From positions 1 through 5,448 of the forward strand of contig JAEZDS010000124.1 in the NCBI GenBank assembly GCA_023433205.1: a stretch of DNA of 5,448 nt. Direction: 5' to 3'. Below the pieces are notes generated by a model. It saw only the letters and a list, made by a program, of their open reading frames with translations, was not told the DNA's origin and did no database searches. The translations under genes were made by a program, and so were the position numbers. This stretch comes from Bacteroidota bacterium. Lineage in GTDB: Bacteria > Bacteroidota > Bacteroidia > B-17B0 > Aurantibacillaceae. Position 1 is the first letter of the stretch. Each line of letters starts with the position of its first letter. Below are positions 1 to 5,448 of this stretch, piece by piece.

Positions 1-484
1 GGAGGGCGCCAAAGTTTATATTAATGACATCAGCGAAGAGCGGTTGAAATACGTAAGCAACAAATTTCACAGTGAAGTGGTTTCAGCCGATAAGATGTTT
101 GACCTCGATATTGATATTTACGCGCCATGCGCGCTTGGCGCAACGGTTAACGATAACACCCTTGGCAGATTAAAATGCAAGATCATCTGTGGTGCTGCGA
201 ACAATCAGCTTGAGAATGAAGTTTACCACGGCGAAATGGTGGGCAAGCAGGGAATATTGTATGCACCCGACTATGTTGTTAATGCCGGGGGGATCATCAA
301 CGTGTATTATGAGCTGGAGGGTTACAACCGCAGCAGAGCAATGGCACACGCAGAAAAAATTTACGACACTACTTTCAATCTTATTCAGCTGGCAAAAAAA
401 GAGGGCATACCCACTTACATGGCGGCCAACAGGCTGGGTGAAGAGCGCATTACCTCTATCGCCAAAATAAATGCGGTAAGATAG
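1..484 (+). CDS. Leucine dehydrogenase (Glu/Leu/Phe/Val dehydrogenase family), C-terminal part, 5' end outside window
   Basis: The reading frame is already open at the window edge (first full codon at base 2) and gives 160 residues before the TAG at 482-484. Family members are about 350-370 residues, so roughly the N-terminal half, with the catalytic lysine region and the GxGxxG loop, is missing. What remains is the NAD-binding domain and C-terminal helices. GAKVYINDIS fits the second Rossmann strand, with an aspartate where NAD-preferring members bind the adenosine ribose. APCALGATVND, GAANNQLE and APDYVVNAGGIINV are family-typical blocks that contact the cofactor and substrate. The tail YMAANRLGEERI resembles that of Bacillus leucine dehydrogenases. 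The enzyme reversibly deaminates branched-chain L-amino acids to 2-oxo acids in the cytoplasm, making NADH and ammonia. Leucine rather than valine or phenylalanine as substrate is inferred from overall resemblance; the specificity pocket is mostly not visible. nusB follows 62 bases downstream on the same strand. Confidence 0.9.
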   Translation, partial: EGAKVYINDISEERLKYVSNKFHSEVVSADKMFDLDIDIYAPCALGATVNDNTLGRLKCKIICGAANNQLENEVYHGEMVGKQGILYAPDYVVNAGGIINVYYELEGYNRSRAMAHAEKIYDTTFNLIQLAKKEGIPTYMAANRLGEERITSIAKINAVR

Positions 485-546
485 CATCGCAGGCGCAGAA
501 TTATAATTACGAACTAACGTTTTTTGACAAGAAGAAAATTACCAGT

Positions 547-1485
547 ATGCTCAACAGAAGATTTTTAAGGATCAAAGTGATGCAGGCCCTTTATGGCTTT
601 TTCCAGCATGGCTCTTCCGACACCAGGCACTTTGAAAAGGAATTATTTAAAAGTCTTGATAAGATCTACGATCTGTATCTGACACTGCTGGCACTCCTCA
701 CCGATCTGCAGCATGTTTCGCTGCTAGTGATAGAGGAAAACAAAAACAAGCGGCTTCCGGGAAAGGAGGATCTTGACCCAAATATGCGTTTTGCGAACAA
801 TATCCTGATTAGCAGTATACGCGACAATGCCGAATTAAAGGCCATGCTCGAAAAACGGAAGATCAACTGGCAGAGTGATTTTGATGTTGTGCGTAAGATC
901 TTTTCGCAGCTCCGCAATACCAAGACCTACAGGGCTTATATGCAGGGTCGCGACAACAATATCAAAGACGACAAAGAGTTTCTTATTGCTGTGATAACAA
1001 ATGTACTTAGCCAGAACGAGATACTTATCAATTACCTCGAGGACAAGAATATCTACTGGGCCGATGACACTTTTGTGGCATTTAATTCTCTGATCAGAAG
1101 TTTTCAGGATTTTAACGGTGAGTTTCGGCTTCAGCCGCTTCTAAAAGATGAAAAGGATGACCTGGATTTTATGAGCGAGCTCTTCAACAAGACCATTCTT
1201 TACCGTCAGCAATTTGAGGAACTGATCAAAGCGCACACCAAAAACTGGGAAATTGAAAGGATTGCCAATATGGATGTACTGTTGATGGTAATGGCTTTGG
1301 CTGAAATTCTGCATGTGCCGAATGTGCCGGTAAAAGCCTCTCTGAATGAGTACATTGATATCAGCAAAGAATACAGCACTCCCAACAGCAAGACTTTCGT
1401 GAACGGCGTTCTAGATAAGGTCATCGGGCAGCTCAAGCGTGAAGGCCGTATTGAGAAAACGGGAAGGGGTTTGAAGGAGAGTTAG
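547..1485 (+). CDS. nusB: Transcription antitermination factor NusB, long Bacteroidota form
   Basis: The product has 312 residues. NusB is an all-helical RNA-binding protein that pairs with NusE (ribosomal protein S10) on boxA RNA and keeps RNA polymerase processive, chiefly on rRNA operons. Residues 1-16 (NRRFLRIKVMQALY) match the arginine-rich first helix of NusB. Residues about 215-297 match the rest of the domain: NW at 233-234, the ERIANMDVLLM helix from 237, LNEYIDIS at 266-273 and the hallmark FVNGVLDK at 284-291. E. coli NusB is only 139 residues; here about 170-190 charged, mostly helical residues lie between helix 1 and the conserved core, including LPGKEDLDPNMRFANN at 70-85. That size is usual for this phylum. 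The ATG at 547 is chosen because it places the NRR motif at the N-terminus and no ATG, GTG or TTG lies upstream in the same open frame. The upstream bases are A-rich with no clear Shine-Dalgarno. It may be cotranscribed with the dehydrogenase. Confidence 0.95.
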   Translation: MLNRRFLRIKVMQALYGFFQHGSSDTRHFEKELFKSLDKIYDLYLTLLALLTDLQHVSLLVIEENKNKRLPGKEDLDPNMRFANNILISSIRDNAELKAMLEKRKINWQSDFDVVRKIFSQLRNTKTYRAYMQGRDNNIKDDKEFLIAVITNVLSQNEILINYLEDKNIYWADDTFVAFNSLIRSFQDFNGEFRLQPLLKDEKDDLDFMSELFNKTILYRQQFEELIKAHTKNWEIERIANMDVLLMVMALAEILHVPNVPVKASLNEYIDISKEYSTPNSKTFVNGVLDKVIGQLKREGRIEKTGRGLKES

Positions 1486-1496
1486 TTCGTTCTTCG

Positions 1497-1644
1497 TTTT
1501 TTTTTTAACACATAGGCACATAGGTGTACAGAGGTACATAGGTTTCGTGTGAAAGCACACAGTAGAATCCTGACACGAAGTGAAAGATACATAAATGACA
1601 ACTCTATGTTATTCTTATGTTTCTACTGATCCTATGTTGTTAAA
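1497..1644. repeat. Intergenic imperfect inverted repeat made of ACATAGG-like units
   Basis: This element fills most of the spacer between the convergent genes nusB and purL. A run of ten T (1497-1506) leads into the left arm, which has ACATAGG at 1510-1516, 1518-1524 and 1536-1542 and a near copy ACAGAGG at 1528-1534 (spacing 8, 10 and 8 bases). The right arm carries the complement: TCTATGT at 1603-1609, CTTATGT at 1614-1620 and CCTATGT at 1631-1637. The outer ends pair best, TTTAACACATAGG (1504-1516) against CCTATGTTGTTAAA (1631-1644), with one extra base on the right. The right arm is longer by roughly 25 bases, so the full stem would be bulged. No protein frame explains it. From memory, similar ACATAG-type spacer repeats occur in other Bacteroidota genomes, but I could not search. 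It could be a bidirectional transcription end, a non-coding mobile relic or a structured 3' UTR; the T-tract precedes rather than follows the stem for nusB, so it is not a textbook intrinsic terminator. Confidence 0.7.
1544..1579. repeat. Central palindrome with two alternative stems
   Basis: At the centre of the ACATAGG element, TTCGTGT (1544-1550) is the exact complement of ACACGAA (1573-1579), with 22 bases between. The left half can instead form a tight local hairpin: GTGTG (1547-1551), loop AAAG, CACAC (1556-1560). The two stems share bases 1547-1550 and exclude each other. The pairings are seen directly; any function, such as stalling or ending transcription or acting as the tip of a larger cruciform, is inference. 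Confidence 0.55.
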
Positions 1645-1660
1645 TATACCAGCAGGTCTC

Positions 1661-4600
1661 TTACCCCTCACGCCTCTCAATCCACTTCCTCGCGTTAACA
1701 AATGCCTCAATCCATGGCGAAACCTCATCTTTTTTCCTGCCGGGATAGTACGCCCAGTTCCAGGGGAAAATTGAACGTTCGATGTGGGGCATTGTTACGA
1801 GGTGTCTGCCTGTGTTATCACACATCATTGCCGTATTAAAATCAGATTCATTCGGATTGGCCGGATAAGCCTCGTAAGCGTACCGCGCCACAATGTTGTA
1901 CCTGTCTTCAGTATAAGGCAGCTTAAATTTCCCCTCTCCGTGCGAGATCCATACACCAAGTGTTGTGCCCTCAAGTGAAGAAAGCATCACCGAATTGTTC
2001 TTGCCTATCTTCACTGAAGTAAAGCCGCTTTCGTGTTTGCCCGATCTGTTATGAAGCATCTTGCCATGAACTTCATGGTCTGGATTGATGTATTCCAGCT
2101 CCATAAAAAGCTGACAACCGTTACATATTCCGACCGAGAGCGTATCGGGTCGCTTAAAAAATTCGCTGAGCGCAGTCCTGGCTTTTTGATTGTATAAAAA
2201 CGCGCCTGCCCATCCTTTGGCCGAACCCAGCACATCAGAATTAGAAAAACCGCCAACCGCACCAAGAAACTGAATGTCACGCAGATCTTCCCGTCCTGAG
2301 ATCAGATCGGTCATGTGAACATCTTTTACATCGAAGCCCGCAAGATACATGGCATTGGCCATCTCACGTTCTGAGTTGCTTCCTTTTTCGCGAAGGATGG
2401 CTGCTTTAGGTCGGCCCTGGTTTCCTGATTTTGAAGGGAGTTTCCCATCAAAGTGCGCGGGAAAATTAAATTTTAGCGGTTGATTTTTGTAGTTATTATA
2501 ACGTTCCTGCGCCGTGCCGTTTTTTGACTGTTTTGAATCCAGCAGAAAGGAGGTCTTGTACCACTGATCTCTTGTTTTCTCAACGTCAAAACTAAACTCA
2601 TCGGAATTGTTCTTCAGGCGAATGGTTTTGCCTTCCACCACACGCCCGATCTTAAAGCATGGGATTTTATTCTTCTCAAAAATTGTCTCTACTGCAGCAT
2701 CAGCCTGAAACACTACTGCAATGTTCTCATTAAAGCATGTTTTTACTGTGTCTTTCTCCTGCAGCGATGTAAGGTCGAACTCAGCGCCAAGGTTAACTTC
2801 AGCGAAACACATTTCCAGAAGCGTAACTATTAGTCCGCCACTGCCTACATCATGACCTGCCTGTATTTTACCTTCTTTGATCAGTTGCTGAAGTACATCA
2901 AAAGTCTTTTTGAAAAAAGCAGCGTCGTTGATGCCAGCTGTTTCTGTGCCTACACGGTTAAGGATCTGCGCGAAGGACGAACCTCCAAGTTTAAACTTAT
3001 CATGAGAAAGGTTAATGTAATAGATATTGCCACCACCACGTTTTAGAACGGGTTCCACAACTGCGGTGATATCACTACAACTTCCCGCCGCCGAAATTAT
3101 TACCGTTCCCGGAGAGATCACTTCTTCATTGGGGTAACGCTGTTTCATTGAAAGAGAATCTTTGCCGGTAGGAATGTTGATGCCGAGTTCAATGGCGAAA
3201 TCTGAACAGCCCTTTACCGCTTCGTACAATCTTGCATCTTCTCCTTCGTTTTTACATGGCCACATCCAGTTGGCGGAAAGTGAAACGGATCTGATACCAT
3301 CTTTTAGCGGCGCCCACACAATATTACTAAGTGCTTCTGCAATGGCGTTCCTCGATCCTGCAACCGGATCAATAAGCGCCGAAGCAGGTGAATGACCAAT
3401 ACTGGTTGCAATACCTTCTTTGCCTTTATAATCAAGGGCCATTACGCCCACATTATTTAAAGGTAACTGTAAAGGACCCGCACATTGCTGTTTTGCAACG
3501 CGACCACCCACACAACGGTCCACTTTATTGGTAAGCCAGTCTTTACATGCAACAGCTTCCAATTGCATTACTTTGTTTAAATATTCGGGGATGTTCGTTG
3601 TGTCGTATTCCAGACTGCCATAATTCCTTTGCACCGTTTTATCATTCATAACGGTTTTGGGAGAACTGCCGAAAAAATCGGCCAGGTCGTAGTCCATTGG
3701 TTTTTCACCGGTAGAAGAGGACTTAAATGTAAAACGGTGATCATTGGTAACATCACCCACCTCATACATGGGCGCTCTTTCGCGCTCAGCGATCCGCTGC
3801 AACATATCAATGTTTTTGGTGCCTATCACCAGTCCCATACGCTCCTGCGACTCGTTGCCGATAATTTCCTTGGCTGATAAAGTTGGATCACCCACCGGCA
3901 ATTTATCAAGATCTATTAATCCTCCGGTTGCTTCAACCAGTTCAGACAAACAGTTAAGATGCCCGCCCGCGCCATGATCGTGGATGGAAACAATTGGGTT
4001 GTTGTCGTTCTCAACCAGCCCGCGGATGGCGTTAGCCGCGCGTTTCTGCATCTCCGGGTTTGAACGTTGTATGGCGTTAAGTTCAATACCTGAACCAAAT
4101 GCCCCTGTGTCAGCTGAAGATACTGCCGCGCCCCCCATTCCTATTCTGTAATTCTCACCTCCAAGTACAACTATTTTGTCACCGGCTTTAGGTTCGCGTT
4201 TAATGGCCTGATCAAGTTTACCGTAACCTATTCCACCGGCCTGCATGATCACTTTGTCGTAGGCGGTTTTTCTTCCGTTCTCTTCATGTTCAAAGGTGAG
4301 TACTGAACCGGCTATGAGCGGCTGACCGAATTTGTTGCCAAAATCTGAAGCACCGTTTGAGGCTTTAATAAGAATATCAAGCGGTGTCTGATAAAGCCAC
4401 TTTCTTTCCTTCATGCCTTGTTCCCACGTCCGGTCTTTTTCAAGTCTGGAGTAGGCGGTCATGTACACTGCAGTACCGGCAAGGGGCAACGAACCCTGTC
4501 CGCCTGCAAGTCTGTCGCGGATCTCACCGCCCGAACCGGTGGCGGCACCGTTAAAGGGTTCAACGGTGGTGGGGAAATTGTGCGTCTCCGCTTTTAAAGA

Positions 4601-5326
4601 AAGTACCGAATCAAATTCTTTTTCCTCGTAATAATCAGGCTTGTCGGCTGAGCGTGGCGCAAACTGTGTAACTCTGGGACCTTTCAGAAACGCCACATTG
4701 TCTTTGTAAGCAGAAACAATTTCGTTGGGGTTGGTCTCAGAAGTTTTTCTGATAAGTTTGAAAAGCGAAACAGGTTTTTCCTGTCCATCAACCACAAAAG
4801 TGCCGTTAAAGATCTTGTGGCGGCAATGTTCTGAATTGGCCTGTGAAAAGGCAAAGATCTCGCTGTCGGTTAGTTTACGTTGTAATTTCTGCGATAAACC
4901 CTGCAGGTATTCAACCTCATCATCACTCAGGGCCAGACCTTCCTGCTTGTTGTAGGCTGCAATGTCTGAGATCTCAAGAATAGGTTCTGGTTTAATATTT
5001 ATGGTAAAAAGCTCCTGGTGCAGTGAGGTGTAGCGCTGCGAGAGCATGGGATCGAAGTCGCTGAAGCCTGACTCCACCTTTTCAAACTCCTCAATCCTTA
5101 TTATACCTGATATCCCCATGTTCTGGGTAATTTCAACCGCGTTGGTACTCCAGGGCGTGATCATTGCCGCGCGGGGACCCACAAAAGAGCCTTCGATAGA
5201 AAGGTTGTCGATTTTAGCAGCCTTTCCGAAAAGCCAGTTCAGCTTTTCCAGGTCGGCCTGGTTTAAGGAATTGTCGGATTGGACTGCGTAAATGGTATTG
5301 TTTTGGTTTCCAAAAAAATGGATCAT
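1661..5326 (-). CDS. purL: Phosphoribosylformylglycinamidine synthase (FGAM synthase), large single-chain form
   Basis: The 1221-residue cytoplasmic enzyme catalyses step 4 of purine synthesis: FGAR + glutamine + ATP to FGAM + glutamate + ADP + phosphate. The chain is full length (E. coli about 1295). A PurS-like region covers about 1-140. A linker follows with SQANSEHCRH at 161-170. The first AIRS-like half has KAETHNFPTT from 245 and the nucleotide-site block GAATGSGGEIRD at 260-271, then SIHDHGAGGH at 447-456. The second half has PTGKDSLSMK at 719-728 and AGHDVGSGGL at 823-832. The C-terminal class I glutaminase starts near 973 (KAAILREKGSNSERE) and has nucleophile Cys1068 in GICNGCQ, with His1181 and Glu1183 in PHIER completing the triad. 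The ATG at 5326-5324 gives an N-terminus (MIHFFGNQN) typical of the phylum; no Shine-Dalgarno is visible. All catalytic blocks are present with no frameshift, so it should be active. It converges with nusB across a 175-base spacer and has its own candidate promoter. Confidence 0.98.
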   Translation of the reverse strand: MIHFFGNQNNTIYAVQSDNSLNQADLEKLNWLFGKAAKIDNLSIEGSFVGPRAAMITPWSTNAVEITQNMGISGIIRIEEFEKVESGFSDFDPMLSQRYTSLHQELFTINIKPEPILEISDIAAYNKQEGLALSDDEVEYLQGLSQKLQRKLTDSEIFAFSQANSEHCRHKIFNGTFVVDGQEKPVSLFKLIRKTSETNPNEIVSAYKDNVAFLKGPRVTQFAPRSADKPDYYEEKEFDSVLSLKAETHNFPTTVEPFNGAATGSGGEIRDRLAGGQGSLPLAGTAVYMTAYSRLEKDRTWEQGMKERKWLYQTPLDILIKASNGASDFGNKFGQPLIAGSVLTFEHEENGRKTAYDKVIMQAGGIGYGKLDQAIKREPKAGDKIVVLGGENYRIGMGGAAVSSADTGAFGSGIELNAIQRSNPEMQKRAANAIRGLVENDNNPIVSIHDHGAGGHLNCLSELVEATGGLIDLDKLPVGDPTLSAKEIIGNESQERMGLVIGTKNIDMLQRIAERERAPMYEVGDVTNDHRFTFKSSSTGEKPMDYDLADFFGSSPKTVMNDKTVQRNYGSLEYDTTNIPEYLNKVMQLEAVACKDWLTNKVDRCVGGRVAKQQCAGPLQLPLNNVGVMALDYKGKEGIATSIGHSPASALIDPVAGSRNAIAEALSNIVWAPLKDGIRSVSLSANWMWPCKNEGEDARLYEAVKGCSDFAIELGINIPTGKDSLSMKQRYPNEEVISPGTVIISAAGSCSDITAVVEPVLKRGGGNIYYINLSHDKFKLGGSSFAQILNRVGTETAGINDAAFFKKTFDVLQQLIKEGKIQAGHDVGSGGLIVTLLEMCFAEVNLGAEFDLTSLQEKDTVKTCFNENIAVVFQADAAVETIFEKNKIPCFKIGRVVEGKTIRLKNNSDEFSFDVEKTRDQWYKTSFLLDSKQSKNGTAQERYNNYKNQPLKFNFPAHFDGKLPSKSGNQGRPKAAILREKGSNSEREMANAMYLAGFDVKDVHMTDLISGREDLRDIQFLGAVGGFSNSDVLGSAKGWAGAFLYNQKARTALSEFFKRPDTLSVGICNGCQLFMELEYINPDHEVHGKMLHNRSGKHESGFTSVKIGKNNSVMLSSLEGTTLGVWISHGEGKFKLPYTEDRYNIVARYAYEAYPANPNESDFNTAMMCDNTGRHLVTMPHIERSIFPWNWAYYPGRKKDEVSPWIEAFVNARKWIERREG

Positions 5327-5361
5327 CGCGGCTGGAGGTTTGAGCTTAATTTCTGAGACCG

Positions 5362-5393
5362 CAAAGTTACTTCTAGTTTACAGAATAACCCAA
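5362..5393 (-). promoter_or_regulatory. Candidate Bacteroidota-type promoter of purL
   Basis: Read on the minus strand, TAACTTTG (complement of 5362-5369) is an exact match to the -7 element TAnnTTTG used by the primary sigma factor of Bacteroidota. A TTG (complement of 5391-5393) lies 21 bases upstream and can serve as the -33 element; a second candidate, TTTG (complement of 5396-5399), is 26 bases away and looks too far. Transcription would start near 5355, giving a leader of about 30 bases before the purL ATG. I see no operator palindrome or riboswitch in this short leader. Confidence 0.6.
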
Positions 5394-5448
5394 TTCAAAG
5401 AGGCTGAAAAGGAGGGTTTTTCTTAACCGGGCGGTGTCGCTATGGGTG

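Noticed and set aside
170..487. Minus-strand open frame opposite the leucine dehydrogenase gene.
   Set aside because: The plus-strand frame encodes a clearly conserved enzyme; the antisense product has no recognisable motif.
511..530. TTTTTTGACA upstream of nusB as a promoter element.
   Set aside because: It does not fit TAnnTTTG with a correctly spaced partner, and a sigma70-style -35 has no matching -10 before the ATG.
442..546. The nusB frame stays open upstream of its ATG, overlapping the end of the dehydrogenase gene, suggesting a longer NusB or a fusion.
   Set aside because: No ATG, GTG or TTG occurs between the stop at 439-441 and the ATG at 547, and the 547 start already gives the family-typical N-terminus. 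The open stretch is about 35 codons, easily chance.
1473..1506. Possible intrinsic terminator for nusB: GAAG (1473-1476) with CTTC (1492-1495) just before the ten-T run.
   Set aside because: The stem is only four pairs with a 15-base loop and low GC content, and it overlaps the coding end; too weak to call as a terminator.
2852..3046. Plus-strand open frames opposite purL (for example 2852-3046, 3162-3395, 3629-3877, 4725-4955).
   Set aside because: All lie opposite the strongly conserved purL and show no recognisable domain; they are shadows of its codon usage.
5408..5416. AAAGGAGGG on the plus strand as a Shine-Dalgarno for the ATG at 5442.
   Set aside because: It is about 25 bases from that ATG, too far, and strong Shine-Dalgarno sites are not typical of this kind of genome.
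5371..5448. Possible ends of neighbouring genes at the right edge: a minus-strand frame ending in TAG near 5371, and an ATG at 5442 on the plus strand.
   Set aside because: The minus-strand frame is about 24 codons within the window, unrecognisable, and overlaps the candidate purL promoter; the plus-strand ATG has two codons in view. Neither can be supported.

Overview
The window looks like an ordinary core-genome stretch from a member of the Bacteroidota. Three things point that way. The NusB is the long, roughly 310-residue form of that phylum. There is a match to the phylum's TAnnTTTG promoter element upstream of purL. No gene start has a clear Shine-Dalgarno sequence. The order or family cannot be fixed from this sequence.

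Layout: bases 1-484 (+) hold the C-terminal half of an amino-acid dehydrogenase of the Glu/Leu/Phe/Val family, most like leucine dehydrogenase; its start lies outside the window. After a 62-base gap, nusB (547-1485, +) encodes a transcription antitermination factor. A 175-base spacer (1486-1660) separates nusB from the convergent purL. It holds a T-tract and an imperfect inverted repeat built from ACATAGG-like units, with a small palindrome at its centre. The complement of 1661-5326 is a complete purL (1221 codons), the large single-chain FGAM synthase of purine biosynthesis. The last 122 bases contain a well-placed candidate purL promoter and no gene I can call.

The genes cover branched-chain amino-acid turnover, rRNA/ribosome transcription and purine synthesis. 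All are housekeeping, and they do not form one pathway. The dehydrogenase and nusB share a strand and may be cotranscribed; purL is its own unit facing them. I see no defence system, mobile gene, CRISPR array, RNA gene or novel multi-gene system. The least explained part is the repeat element between nusB and purL.
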